A stretch of DNA of 45,308 nt from Methylomonas subterranea (GCF_024505185.1 NZ_JANIBJ010000034.1:1-45308), one strand, 5' to 3'; counted from the first letter of the stretch, positions 26,043 to 34,492 are shown. Numbers and translations are program-made. The notes: a model not told the origin generated them from the letters alone.

Positions 26043-28190
26043 CTAGCCCCGGCGCCAGCCATGGTATCGACCCAGACAGGCCAATAACATTTTCGGCGCG
26101 TGATTGCGCTTCCAGACCCCGGCCACGTATTTATTGGCTTCGGCCATGGTCGGATAGATGTGCATCGTGGCCAGAATTTTATTCAGGCCCATGCCGTATT
26201 TCATTGCGAGCACGAATTCGGCGATCATGTCGGCGGCATGTTCGCCGACGATGCTGACGCCGAGAATCTTGTCCTTGCCCGGCACGGTCAGCACTTTGAT
26301 AAAGCCTTGGGTCGCGCCGTCCGCGATGGCCCTGTCCAGATCGGCCATGTCGAAGCTGGAGATTTCATAAGCGACATTTTGTGCTTGCGCATCCTGCTCG
26401 TTCAGGCCGACCCGGGCCACCTCCGGATCGGTGAAGGTCGCCCAGGGAACCACGGAGTAATCGGTACCTAGCTTTTTGACATGCCCGAACATGGCGTTGA
26501 CAGCCGCATGCCAGCCTTGGTGCGCGGCGGTGTGGGTAAACTGATACGGCCCCGCCACGTCGCCGACGGCGAATATGTTGGGATAGTTGGTTTCCTGGAA
26601 GGCGTTGGTTTGCAGGGTTCCGCGCGGCGACAAGGTAATACCGAGTTCATCGACGCCGTAGCCTTGCACATTGGCGATTCGGCCGATGGCGATCAAAACC
26701 CGGTCGAAGGGGATTTCGTCAATTTGGCCTTCGTGTTCCGCCCGCAGGATGTGTTGGCCGTTTGCGACAATGAATTCCTTGGCGGTATGCTTGGTTTTGA
26801 CCGCGATGTGTTCCGCCAGGAAGGAGGCCTGGATAAGGTCCGATACCTCGGCGTCTTCGCGCGCCATGATGCGCGGGGCCATTTCCACCAGCGTGACCTT
26901 GCTGCCCAGGCGGGCGAAGGTTTGCGCCAATTCGCAGCCCAGCGGTCCGCCGCCCAGCACCAAAAGGCGCCCGGGTAATTCGCGCAGCCGCCAAATAGTA
27001 TCCGAAGTCAGATAAGCGACGCTGTCCAGGCCGGGGATCGGCGGCACAAAGGGCCGGGCGCCGGCGGCGATGACGATGGCGCGGCTGGTAATGGTTTTGA
27101 CGCCGTTGGCGCCGGTAACCGCCACCTGCCAGGGGGAGACGATTTTGGCCTCGCCGGCTATGACCTCCACGCCCAGTTCGGTATAACGTTCGATGGAATC
27201 ATGCGGCGCTACGCTTGCTATCACCTGTTGCACCCGCTCCATCGCGGCGGCGAAATCGAATTCAGTCTCGGCGTTGGCGATACCGAATGCCCGAGCCCGT
27301 TTGAGTTGCGACAGCAGCTTGGCAGTGCGAATCAAGGCCTTGGAAGGTATGCAACCGGAGTTCAGGCAGTCGCCGCCCATTTTATGTTTTTCTATCAGGG
27401 TAACTTTGGCCTTGAGGGCGGCGGCGATATGGGCCGCCACCAGACCGCCGGCACCGGCGCCGATCACCACCAGGTTGGCGTCGAAGCGCCCGGGTTTGGG
27501 CCAGTTCGCATAAATTTTGCGTTGATTGAAATAATCCAGCGTCTTTCTGGCTGCCCAGGGAAACAGGCCGAGCAAGGCGAACGAGCCCAACAGCGCGGGA
27601 GAAACAATGTCGGCCAGGGAATCGATTTTCGCCAACTGGGTGCCGGCGTTGACGTACACCAAGGTGCCGGCCAGCATGCCGACTTGGCTGACCCAGTAGT
27701 AGGTGCGTACCCTGATGGAAGTCAAGCCCATGAGCAGATTGATCATGAAAAACGGAAATACCGGCACCAGACGCAAGGTGAACAGATAGAAAGCGCCGTC
27801 GCGGTTCATGCCGTCGTCGATGACCCGGGCGTGCTCGCCGAAGCGGGATTTGACCCAATCGCGCAACAAAAAACGCGCCACCAGAAACGCTAGGGTTGCG
27901 CCCAGGCTGGAGGCGAACGAGACGATCAGCGAGCCCCAAAACATACCGAACACCGCGCCGCCGGCCAGGGTCAATATCGTCGCGCCGGGCAAGGACAGCG
28001 CCGTTACCGCAATGTATAGCGCGGCATACCATGCCAGCGCCGCCATGGGCCGAGCCTGTCGATACTGATCGATGTCGGCCTGCCGGGCCTTAAGGTTGTC
28101 CAGAGTTAAATACTGCTGCAGGTCCAGGGCGAAAAAGGCCGAAACCGATAGGACGACAAACACCAATAAAGTCGCTTTCCAGATATTCAT
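26043..28190 (-). CDS. TVP38/DedA-like membrane domain fused to an FAD-dependent disulfide oxidoreductase
   Basis: A 715-residue fusion. Residues 1-225 are a TVP38/TMEM64 (SNARE-associated) membrane domain with spans at about 5-22, 53-76, 80-108, 135-157, 168-182 and 197-215, including FSLRLVPVFPFF-like FTLRLVPVFPFF. Residues 238-715 are a mercuric-reductase/lipoamide-dehydrogenase-like flavoprotein: GxGxxG at 244-249, redox disulfide C275/C280 in GGDCLNSGCIPSK, NAD-binding LVLGGGPLGCELAQ, and the C-terminal HIYPTMAE His-Glu pair. No N-terminal metal-binding domain. I chose ATG 28190, preceded by GGGGAGG; an in-frame TTG/ATG at 28223 is less likely. The substrate is unknown; a membrane thiol or quinone role is possible. 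Confidence 0.9.
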   Translation of the reverse strand: MNIWKATLLVFVVLSVSAFFALDLQQYLTLDNLKARQADIDQYRQARPMAALAWYAALYIAVTALSLPGATILTLAGGAVFGMFWGSLIVSFASSLGATLAFLVARFLLRDWVKSRFGEHARVIDDGMNRDGAFYLFTLRLVPVFPFFMINLLMGLTSIRVRTYYWVSQVGMLAGTLVYVNAGTQLAKIDSLADIVSPALLGSFALLGLFPWAARKTLDYFNQRKIYANWPKPGRFDANLVVIGAGAGGLVAAHIAAALKAKVTLIEKHKMGGDCLNSGCIPSKALIRTAKLLSQLKRARAFGIANAETEFDFAAAMERVQQVIASVAPHDSIERYTELGVEVIAGEAKIVSPWQVAVTGANGVKTITSRAIVIAAGARPFVPPIPGLDSVAYLTSDTIWRLRELPGRLLVLGGGPLGCELAQTFARLGSKVTLVEMAPRIMAREDAEVSDLIQASFLAEHIAVKTKHTAKEFIVANGQHILRAEHEGQIDEIPFDRVLIAIGRIANVQGYGVDELGITLSPRGTLQTNAFQETNYPNIFAVGDVAGPYQFTHTAAHQGWHAAVNAMFGHVKKLGTDYSVVPWATFTDPEVARVGLNEQDAQAQNVAYEISSFDMADLDRAIADGATQGFIKVLTVPGKDKILGVSIVGEHAADMIAEFVLAMKYGMGLNKILATMHIYPTMAEANKYVAGVWKRNHAPKMLLACLGRYHGWRRG

Positions 28191-28422
28191 GGCAGGCCTC
28201 CCCGGGCGGGATTGTTTGAGCAATGTTTAGCATATAAACGCCGATGAAGGGCGGGTATTTTTATCGCTGCTGTCGATCATCGGAGGCCGGTGAGGAAGGA
28301 GGGGCGTGCGATGTCGGTATCGGTATCGGGAAAGCGAAGTATAGGAGATTGTTAACTGTCGGCACGGCTTTATTCCCGAATGGTTTATACTGCAATCTTT
28401 GTTTTTTTAGGGATAATTCGCC

Positions 28423-28929
28423 ATGAAAAAGACCACCGCCCCCATTGAAACTCCGCTGGCAAAAGTTAAAGTAGAGCCCACTCCGGCGCCCAAGGCTGTT
28501 GCCGAAGCGGCGGCCAAGAAATCTTCCACCGCCACGCTCCCCGACAAACAGCCCGAAATCTCGGTGCCCGTAAGCAAGACCGAACCAGCCGCTCCGGCCG
28601 TTGCCGCCGATGCCGTGGTGAAGAAAAGCCCGCGCAAGACCGCCGCGCCGGCAAAAACCAAGACGCCAACAGTCAAAGCCCGGAAACCCGCGGCTCCAAA
28701 ACCGGAGGCGGAAAAACCGGATATGCCCATGTTCGAACGGGTGGGTTTGGCGGCCGGCAGTGTCTGGCATTATTTGTCCGGTAACGGCGAAACCGCCGTT
28801 GCCAAATTGATCAAGGAGCTGCCGGAAGAGGAAAAAGTCGTCCAGCGCGCCATGGGTTGGCTGGCGCGGGAAGACAAGATCAGTATTGCTATCGTCGATA
28901 GGGTTGAGCTTGTCTCTCTGAAGGAATAG
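28423..28929 (+). CDS. Winged-helix (DUF2582) protein with a histone-H1-like tail
   Basis: A 168-residue protein in two parts. Residues 1-100 are low-complexity, rich in Lys, Ala, Pro and Thr (VVKKSPRKTAAPAKTKTPTV), like the tails of histone H1 and bacterial H1-like proteins. Residues 103-168 match the small winged helix-turn-helix DUF2582 family (GLAAGSVWHYLSGNGETAVAKL, then RAMGWLAREDKISI). The tail should be disordered and positively charged enough to hold DNA or RNA, although it also contains Glu. AGGGATAA precedes the ATG. The DUF2582 domain alone is common; the long tail is the unusual part. Confidence 0.82.
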   Translation: MKKTTAPIETPLAKVKVEPTPAPKAVAEAAAKKSSTATLPDKQPEISVPVSKTEPAAPAVAADAVVKKSPRKTAAPAKTKTPTVKARKPAAPKPEAEKPDMPMFERVGLAAGSVWHYLSGNGETAVAKLIKELPEEEKVVQRAMGWLAREDKISIAIVDRVELVSLKE

Positions 28930-28957
28930 TCTTTATTAGCTGTCGGCCTCGTTTCGT

Positions 28958-29917
28958 ATGCAGGCACTGGAACTTAACAACGCTTTGCATTACCGCCTGG
29001 ATAAAGCCGTGCCGGACATTGGCGCCGGCGAGGCCTTGATCCGGATGACATTGGCCGGCATATGCGCGACCGACTTGGAATTGGTGAAAGGTTACGCGGG
29101 TTTTAGCGGCGTTATCGGCCATGAGTTCGTCGGCGTGGTGGAGGCGGTCGGTTCGAAGTCGGATTCGGTTTGGCTCGATAAGCGGGTAGTCGGCTCCATC
29201 AACATAGGCTGCGGCGATTGCGCCGCCTGTCTGGGCGCCGGTCCCGAGCATTGCCTTCAGCGCAAGGTTCTGGGCATTCGCGGCCGCGACGGCGCTTTCG
29301 CCGATTATTTGCGCTTGCCGGTCGCCAATCTTTACCAGGTGCCGGCCGGCGTGGCGGATGAAGAAGCGGTGTTTACCGAGCCTTTGGCCGCCGCGCTGCG
29401 GGTGGTCGGGCAATTGGAGCTTTTGTCGGTTGGCAAGGTGGCGGTGGTCGGGCCCGGCAGATTGGGTTTGCTGATCGCTAAAGTGCTGGCATTGGCCGGT
29501 TACGATGTCGAGGTGTTGGGCCGCTCCGAGACTTCGCTGGCTTTGCCAGCCCAATGGGGCTTGCGGACCGGCTTGACGCGGAGCGTTCCCGATAACAGCT
29601 ATCACTTTGTGGTGGACGCCAGCGGCCAATCCGGCGGTTTTGCCGAGGCTTTGAGACTGACAAGGCCGCGCGGGATTGTGGTGCAGAAGAGTACTTTTTC
29701 GGCCGCCGAAGCCGTAGATCTCGGCAAGCTGGTGGTGGGGGAGTTGACGATAATGGGTTCGCGCTGCGGCCCTTTCGACGCGGCGTTGGCTTTGTTGGAG
29801 CAAGGAGTGCTGCCCTTGCGGAGCATGGTGGACGGGCGCTACCGCCTGATTGACGGCATGGCGGCCCTGCGTCATGCGGGCCAAGCCGGAGTGAGAAAAA
29901 TCCTCTTGCAACCTTGA
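28958..29917 (+). CDS. Zinc-dependent medium-chain alcohol dehydrogenase family protein
   Basis: A 319-residue MDR protein. The catalytic zinc ligands are Cys36 (AGICATDLEL) and His55/Glu56 (GHEFVGVVEAVG); the structural zinc site is CGDCAACLGAGPEHC (C85, C88, C91, C99). The nucleotide-binding fold has VAVVGPGRLGLLIAKVLALAGYDV instead of the strict GxGxxG, but the third glycine is retained. Short for the family (usually 340-350). Oxidises an alcohol or polyol with NAD(P); the substrate cannot be read from sequence. It follows the winged-helix gene by 28 bases, so they may be cotranscribed. Confidence 0.88.
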   Translation: MQALELNNALHYRLDKAVPDIGAGEALIRMTLAGICATDLELVKGYAGFSGVIGHEFVGVVEAVGSKSDSVWLDKRVVGSINIGCGDCAACLGAGPEHCLQRKVLGIRGRDGAFADYLRLPVANLYQVPAGVADEEAVFTEPLAAALRVVGQLELLSVGKVAVVGPGRLGLLIAKVLALAGYDVEVLGRSETSLALPAQWGLRTGLTRSVPDNSYHFVVDASGQSGGFAEALRLTRPRGIVVQKSTFSAAEAVDLGKLVVGELTIMGSRCGPFDAALALLEQGVLPLRSMVDGRYRLIDGMAALRHAGQAGVRKILLQP

Positions 29918-29923
29918 GCGTTA

Positions 29924-30427
29924 TCAATATAACGGACCGGTGCGCTCCATCAGAGTCAGATATAGCCGTAGGTCGAATTCCAGCTGGTGATAGTCGGGTT
30001 CCATGTATTCGCAAAGCTTGTAAAAGGCTTTGTTATGCTGTTTTTCCCGGCAATGCGCCAACTCATGAACCGTAATCATGCTTAAAAACGCCGCCGGCAC
30101 CGCCTTAAATACCGAGCCGATGCGAATTTCGTTTTTCGCCTTTAGATTGCCGCCCTGGACTCTGGAAACGTAGGAATGCAAACCCAGAGCCTGATGCAGT
30201 ACATCGATTTTGTCGTCATAGATGATTTTGCTCAGCGGAGCGGATTGACGCAGATACCGATTTTTTATCGACATGACATAGCCGTAAAGCGCCTTGTCCG
30301 TCCTGATGTCATGGCGGGCGGGATATTTTTTTAGCAGCATGTCGGCCAATTTGCCTTGTTCCAGCAGTTGTCGAACTCGGTCGGTAACGGCGGCCGGATA
30401 ACCGGACAAATATTTCAAGGCTGGCAT
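29924..30427 (-). CDS. YgjP-like (DUF45) metallopeptidase domain protein
   Basis: A 167-residue protein with the zinc motif HELAHCREKQHNKAFYKLCEYMEPDY (HExxH, then the distant His/Glu ligands) typical of YgjP/M48-related small metalloproteins. Upstream is an IRIGSVFKAVPAAFLSMI region. No signal peptide. It is convergent with the zinc dehydrogenase gene, with six bases between their stops. The family's substrate is uncertain. Confidence 0.85.
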   Translation of the reverse strand: MPALKYLSGYPAAVTDRVRQLLEQGKLADMLLKKYPARHDIRTDKALYGYVMSIKNRYLRQSAPLSKIIYDDKIDVLHQALGLHSYVSRVQGGNLKAKNEIRIGSVFKAVPAAFLSMITVHELAHCREKQHNKAFYKLCEYMEPDYHQLEFDLRLYLTLMERTGPLY

Positions 30428-30486
30428 GGGTTTAATTGAGTGGCAAAACCGAAATGGCGCTTTTCCAAAGTATTGAATTCAGGGCT

Positions 30487-30587
30487 AGGATTCCTCTCAA
30501 AATAACTTCCGCATTCTGTTCCCTCTCCCGCCGGGAGAGGGCTAGGGTGAGGGTATAAATAGGGAAGTTATTAGGAACGGAATCCTT
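30487..30587. repeat. AGGATTCC...AATAACTT inverted-repeat mini-element
   Basis: The left end AGGATTCCTCTCAAAATAAC TT (30487-30508) and the right end (30565-30587, reading AAGTTATTAGGAAC... toward GGAATCCTT) are inverted with about five mismatches in 22-26 bases. The middle has CCCTCTCCCG/CGGGAGAGGG and GGGTGAGGGTATAAA. About 100 bases, without coding potential. It is between two minus-strand genes. Confidence 0.7.
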
Positions 30588-30590
30588 GGC

Positions 30591-30616
30591 AAAAAAGCCG
30601 GTGTCGGCCGGCTTTT
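30591..30616 (-). terminator. Rho-independent terminator of the Met/His-rich gene
   Basis: Nine-base stem AAAAGCCGG/CCGGCTTTT (30593-30601 with 30608-30616) around a six-base loop. Read on the minus strand it ends CCGGCTTTTTT, giving a six-T tail, so it serves the minus-strand gene whose stop is at 30646. Confidence 0.75.
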
Positions 30617-30645
30617 CGATTGCATAAGCTGGCGGCAACGCGGGT

Positions 30646-30963
30646 TTAGTGCATTTTTTTGTGGTCCATGGGTTTGTCGTGATGCATGGACATCATGTCC
30701 ATGTGATGGGCTTTCATGAGTTCCAGTTGTTGGTCTTTCAAGGCCTGCTGTTTTTGCGGGTCTTGTTCAGCCAGGATTTTATTGGACAAGTCGTGCATGC
30801 TCAGCATGTGCTCCTGCTTTTGTTTCAAGTGCTCGGTCATTTTCGCGGGGTCCATGGCGCCCATGTCGTGGGTTCCCTTGCCGCCGCCCGGTTGTTGGGC
30901 GTTGCCGCTTGCACTCAGGCACAACAGGGCGCTGAATGCGAAGATTTTCAGTAAAGTGTTCAT
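30646..30963 (-). CDS. Periplasmic Met/His-rich protein, putative copper binder
   Basis: A 105-residue protein with a clean Sec signal peptide (residues 1-22, FSALLCLSASGNA). The mature chain of about 82 residues contains about 12 Met and 10 His, clustered in GTHDMGAMDPAKM and MKAHHMDMMSMHHDKPMDHK. Met- and His-rich periplasmic segments like this usually bind Cu(I)/Cu(II) or Ag. The helical central part (EHLKQKQEHMLSMHDLSNKIL, LKDQQLELMKAH) recalls CnrR/ZraP/Spy-type helical metal sensors but is shorter. A strong GGAGGT precedes the start, and its own terminator follows. The metal is an inference. Confidence 0.8.
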   Translation of the reverse strand: MNTLLKIFAFSALLCLSASGNAQQPGGGKGTHDMGAMDPAKMTEHLKQKQEHMLSMHDLSNKILAEQDPQKQQALKDQQLELMKAHHMDMMSMHHDKPMDHKKMH

Positions 30964-31226
30964 GGGGCCTTACCTCCGTTAGATGCGGATCGAATGGTGA
31001 ATGTCGGGGCAAATTAAAACCGTGAACGCCGGAAAACTCAACTTTTTTGCATTTCGTTGCCAAAATCTGCGTGTTTTTGCCGGTTTTTTCAGCGTGGTCA
31101 GCGTCGCTTGGGCAGGCGTTTTGCCGATTGGGAAAACCGGAAATGCCGGCGACATTTTGCCTCGGTCCGTGCCATGATACCGCTGTTACAGAATCTATTT
31201 TTTGCTTGGGGCCAGGGGAGTTGTCC

Positions 31227-31883
31227 GTGCCGGTATTTTCATTGATGCTGTTTTTGCTGATGTCCATGTTTTTGGTGGCGATGCTACAGATTCATGTTTT
31301 TGAAATCGCTTTCAGCAAACTGGGGTTGACTCCCGAGGCGACGCTGGCGCTATTGATAGGCACCCTGCTGGGTAGCGGCATCAACTTGCCCATTTTTAAA
31401 ATTAAGATCCGCGATGACGCACATTGGGTCAGGCTGCCGGGCCGACGGCCGGTTTGGGAATTGTTGCAGCCGGCCCGGGAAGGCAGCACCGTGATTGCGG
31501 TCAACCTGGGCGGTTGCGTGATACCGCTCGGTCTTTGCATTTATTTCGTATCGCTGCGCTTGATGGAACCCTTGCTGCTGAGTCTGTCGATCGCATTGAT
31601 TGCCGGCCTGAGTTATCGCCTCAGCCGGCCCATTCCCGGCATCGGCATTGCCATGCCGCTGTTCATTGCCCCCTTGGCCGCGGCTTTTTTGGCGCTGCTG
31701 GTCGACCCGGAGCATGCGGCGCATTTTGCCTATGTCAGCGGGGTGTTGGGTGTTTTGATAGGTGCCGATTTATTGCATCTGAAATGTGTCGGCGGCCTTG
31801 GAGTGCCGGTGGCTTCCATCGGTGGAGCCGGGACATTCGACGGCATTTTTCTGACCGGTCTGCTTGCGGCGCTGCTGGCTTAG
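31227..31883 (+). CDS. DUF1614 family membrane protein
   Basis: A 218-residue polytopic membrane protein with about six spans (MLFLLMSMFLVAML, LALLIGTLLGSGIN, VIAVNLGGCVIPLGLCIYFV, LLLSLSIALIAGLSY, MPLFIAPLAAAFLALLV, FAYVSGVLGVLIGADLL). The C-terminal GVPVASIGGAGTFDGIFLTG is characteristic of DUF1614; the function is unknown. I chose GTG 31227 because GGGGAG sits six bases before it; frames extending to 31047 run through unlikely sequence. The TAG stop at 31881-31883 is inside the left end of a repeat element, so element insertion or retention set the 3' border exactly. Confidence 0.8.
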   Translation: MPVFSLMLFLLMSMFLVAMLQIHVFEIAFSKLGLTPEATLALLIGTLLGSGINLPIFKIKIRDDAHWVRLPGRRPVWELLQPAREGSTVIAVNLGGCVIPLGLCIYFVSLRLMEPLLLSLSIALIAGLSYRLSRPIPGIGIAMPLFIAPLAAAFLALLVDPEHAAHFAYVSGVLGVLIGADLLHLKCVGGLGVPVASIGGAGTFDGIFLTGLLAALLA

Positions 31884-32033
31884 GATTCCGCCCCTATAAC
31901 TTATTTTTATATCTCTCACCCTAGTCTTCTTCCGCAAGGGATAACGACCTATCTTTCTTCAAAACCTTTATGGATATTTGTCACGTAACATACAAGGGCA
32001 CAGAGTGCGGAAGTTATCGTGGGCGGAATCCTT
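31882..32033. repeat. AGGATTCCGCCCCTATAACTT inverted-repeat mini-element
   Basis: The left end AGGATTCCGCCCC TATAACTT (31882-31902) and the right end AAGTTATCGTGGGCGGAATC CTT (32011-32033) are inverted with few mismatches. About 150 bases long; the interior carries the CTTCTTCCGCAAGG piece shared with 5521-5574. Same family as 30487-30587. The left end overlaps the DUF1614 stop codon and the right end lies 43 bases before the next start. Confidence 0.72.
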
Positions 32034-32076
32034 GGTCGGTGGGTCGCATGGACTATTTTGACTGAAAGGATTGCGT

Positions 32077-33375
32077 ATGCGCACGACCAGCGGAGAGATG
32101 CCGCAAGGCTCCGGCCTAAAATCTCCGTCATCCCGTTTATATGCGGGGGTGTTGCTGGCGATTTTTGCCGGCGGGACCTTTGGGTATCTGGATGCCGGGC
32201 ACGCGGTGTTATTGAAGCCCATCGGCGATGGTTTCATCAGTTTGATCAAAATGCTGATCGCGCCGGTGGTGTTTTGCACCGTGGTGCTGGGTATCGCCGG
32301 TGCCGGGGATATGAAAAAAACCGGCCGGGTCGGTGTAAAAGCCTTGATTTATTTTGAAGCGGTTTCCACCTTGGCCTTGGCATTGGGTATGTTGGTTGCC
32401 AATCTTTTGCGGCCGGGGCGGGGATTTAACGTCGATCCGGCCAGTTTGGATGCGCGGGCGGTTTCCGCTTATGTGCAGCAAGCTGGCCAACGAAGTCTCG
32501 CCGATTTCCTGCTGCATATCATCCCTAAAACCTTTGCCGATGCGTTTACCGGATCGGGCGATTTGCTGCAAGTGCTGTTGGTCGCCATATTATTCGGTTT
32601 CGCCTTGCAGCAAATGGGGGATACCGGGCAAGTGGTTTATCGCTTCATGGACGAGTGTTCGCAGGTGTTTTTTGCCATGCTGAACGTCATCATGAAACTG
32701 GCACCGTTGGGCGCCGGAGCCGCCATGGCCTTTACCGTGGGAAAATATGGCGTCGAGGCGCTGAGACCGCTGGCGGCATTAATGGGTTGTTTTTATCTGA
32801 CCTGCGGCCTGTTTGTGGCGGGCATTCTCGGCGGCATAGCGGCCATCGGCGGTTTTAATATTTTTAGACTGCTGCGCTACATCAAGGAAGAATTGTTGTT
32901 GGTGCTGGGTACATCGTCATCCGAAACGGCATTGCCGCCGCTGATGAAAAAATTGGAAAAACTGGGCTGCTCGCGTTCGGTGGTCGGATTGGTGGTGCCG
33001 GCGGGATATTCGTTCAATCTGGATGGCACCAATATTTATCTGACCATGGCGGCCTTGTTCGTTGCCCAGGCCTTGAATATCGAGTTGACGCTGACCCAGC
33101 AATTAACCCTGTTGCTGGTTGCCATGTTGACCAGCAAGGGCGCCTCGGGAGTAAGCGGGGCCGGTTTTATCACGCTGGCGGCGACATTGGCGGTGGTGCC
33201 GGCGGTACCGGTGGCCGCGTTGTCGCTGATACTGGGTATCGATCGTTTCATGTCCGAAGCGCGAGCCATTACCAATGTGATAGGCAATGCGGTGGCAACC
33301 ATAGTGGTATCGCGCTCGGAGCGCGAATTGGACCTGGAAAAATTGCAAACGGAGTTGCGCAAGCCAAGGTGCTAA
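32077..33375 (+). CDS. dctA: Dicarboxylate/amino acid:cation symporter (DctA family)
   Basis: A 432-residue secondary transporter of the DAACS/EAAT family, moving C4-dicarboxylates or glutamate/aspartate into the cell with H+ or Na+. The start [11 protein letters not shown] is set by AAAGGA at 32065-32070; an upstream TTG is rejected. The re-entrant loop signature [18 protein letters not shown], the [21 protein letters not shown] segment and [20 protein letters not shown] are all present, as is the C-terminal [24 protein letters not shown]. The precise substrate is not readable. Its 3' end overlaps the convergent DUF5710 gene by four bases. Confidence 0.93.
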   Translation: MRTTSGEMPQGSGLKSPSSRLYAGVLLAIFAGGTFGYLDAGHAVLLKPIGDGFISLIKMLIAPVVFCTVVLGIAGAGDMKKTGRVGVKALIYFEAVSTLALALGMLVANLLRPGRGFNVDPASLDARAVSAYVQQAGQRSLADFLLHIIPKTFADAFTGSGDLLQVLLVAILFGFALQQMGDTGQVVYRFMDECSQVFFAMLNVIMKLAPLGAGAAMAFTVGKYGVEALRPLAALMGCFYLTCGLFVAGILGGIAAIGGFNIFRLLRYIKEELLLVLGTSSSETALPPLMKKLEKLGCSRSVVGLVVPAGYSFNLDGTNIYLTMAALFVAQALNIELTLTQQLTLLLVAMLTSKGASGVSGAGFITLAATLAVVPAVPVAALSLILGIDRFMSEARAITNVIGNAVATIVVSRSERELDLEKLQTELRKPRC

Positions 33376-33662
33376 TCCCAGGGCGGCTGCTCGCCGTCAT
33401 AGGCAACAAAGTCAGCGATAGTCGGATAAGTAAAAACGCCGGACGCCTGGCCGGCGGAGGCTTCGCTTGGGCGGGGAGCGGGCTTGGCGGCAGGCTGGGC
33501 CGTCGATATTGGTGCCCCGTTCAGCCAGCGCGCGAAGGGTTCGATGTCCTTGCCGAGCGGCGCGTACCATTTTTTGTTGGCGGCATCCCAGCGGGCGCCC
33601 AGGGCCTTTGCTTGATCTTTTTCCGCGTAAGGGACGTTTAAGTAAGTGATTGTTTTCGCCAT
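33372..33662 (-). CDS. DUF5710 domain protein
   Basis: A 96-residue protein whose first 45 residues ([30 protein letters not shown]) are a clear DUF5710 domain, a small fold often attached to nucleic-acid enzymes or plasmid primases. The remainder is Pro/Ala-rich and probably disordered, ending [11 protein letters not shown]. Start is the ATG at 33662; an in-frame TTG at 33674 is unlikely. It is convergent with and overlaps the symporter gene by four bases. Confidence 0.85.
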   Translation of the reverse strand: MAKTITYLNVPYAEKDQAKALGARWDAANKKWYAPLGKDIEPFARWLNGAPISTAQPAAKPAPRPSEASAGQASGVFTYPTIADFVAYDGEQPPWD

Positions 33663-33674
33663 CTGGGTATGCAA

Positions 33675-34013
33675 GCCGGATTGATTTACGCACTATTTTA
33701 AACGATTGCGCGCCAATTGCCGCCGACTAGCAGGGTGAGTTTGTCCCGAAACTACGACAAGATTGAGTTGGGCGGCGTTGAAGAGGGTGGATAATTGTTT
33801 TATATCGAGAAATAAATAATCATCTATTGACTGTATTGTAAACCATTTTCAAAGCGTTATAGTTGAGCCGCATCCACGCTTAAAACCTGAATCCGCTTCA
33901 GGTGTTGAGCGCGCTTGCCAAGCAGGCGGTATGAACTTGTCGCAACGCTTTTTCCGGTGGCGATATTTTTATGCTCGTTCCCATAGCGTGTTACCCGTTT
34001 TAAGGAGAAGGAC
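33675..34013 (+). promoter_or_regulatory. Promoter and long leader before the DUF5658-like gene
   Basis: This 339-base stretch has no gene. TTGTAA (33837-33842) and TATAGT (33859-33864), 16 bases apart, make a plausible promoter with a start near 33871, leaving a leader of about 143 bases. In it is a perfect hairpin ACCTGAA/TTCAGGT (33886-33892 with 33898-33904). I checked for GEMM, thiamine and cobalamin riboswitch cores and saw none. Confidence 0.45.
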
Positions 34014-34409
34014 ATGCGACCCGTCAACTTATGTAAGCTTCTGAACGCTTGGGCAAGCGGTATCTTGGAGCCCAACCAATATTGGTTGGCCCAGCCTAAA
34101 CAGGTAGTCAATGCGCTACTGATTCTTTTCTTCGCCCTGTTGCATATTGCCGACGGCGTGATTACCTATCTGGGTTTGAGTTTTGCGCCGGTGGACGAGG
34201 TCAATCCGGTGCTCAATTATGTTGCCGGCTTGTGTGGTCTGGGGCTTGCCATTGCATTGCTGAAACTCGCGATACTTTCGGCTATAGCCTGTATTTTTTT
34301 CGGCCGGCATACCATCAAGAGTCGTTGGGGCACGGCAACATTGGCGTCGGCCGATACCTTCTATAGTTGGGTGGTGACGAACAACGTCATCCTGGTGGTG
34401 GCCTCGTAA
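34014..34409 (+). CDS. DUF5658-like small membrane protein
   Basis: A 131-residue protein with about three membrane spans (QVVNALLILFFALLHIADGV, LNYVAGLCGLGLAIALLKLAILSAIACIFF, and a weaker last one FYSWVVTNNVILVVA). The pattern IADGVITYLGLSF...VDEVNPVLNY matches the DUF5658 signature (a D in the first span and an E-x-NP motif), a family without known function. AAGGAGAAGG stands just before the ATG. Stands alone on the plus strand. Confidence 0.75.
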   Translation: MRPVNLCKLLNAWASGILEPNQYWLAQPKQVVNALLILFFALLHIADGVITYLGLSFAPVDEVNPVLNYVAGLCGLGLAIALLKLAILSAIACIFFGRHTIKSRWGTATLASADTFYSWVVTNNVILVVAS

Positions 34410-34492
34410 TAAAGTTTACGGCTTATATAAAATGGCATGGTCCGGGTTTAATTTCGCCATCGGCTTGATAAAAGCGGGCGGCGGGGAATAAT

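Noticed and set aside
26043-28190. Mercury resistance (merA) locus
   Set aside because: There is no N-terminal heavy-metal-associated domain, no C-terminal vicinal Cys pair (the protein ends GRYHGWRRG), and no other mer gene is nearby.
31047-31226. N-terminal extension of the DUF1614 frame
   Set aside because: GGGGAG is correctly placed for GTG 31227, the extension has Cys-rich unlikely sequence, and the family begins near the later start.
33871-34013. GEMM (cyclic di-GMP) or other known riboswitch in the leader
   Set aside because: Conserved core strings for GEMM and for thiamine and cobalamin riboswitches are absent; only simple hairpins are seen.
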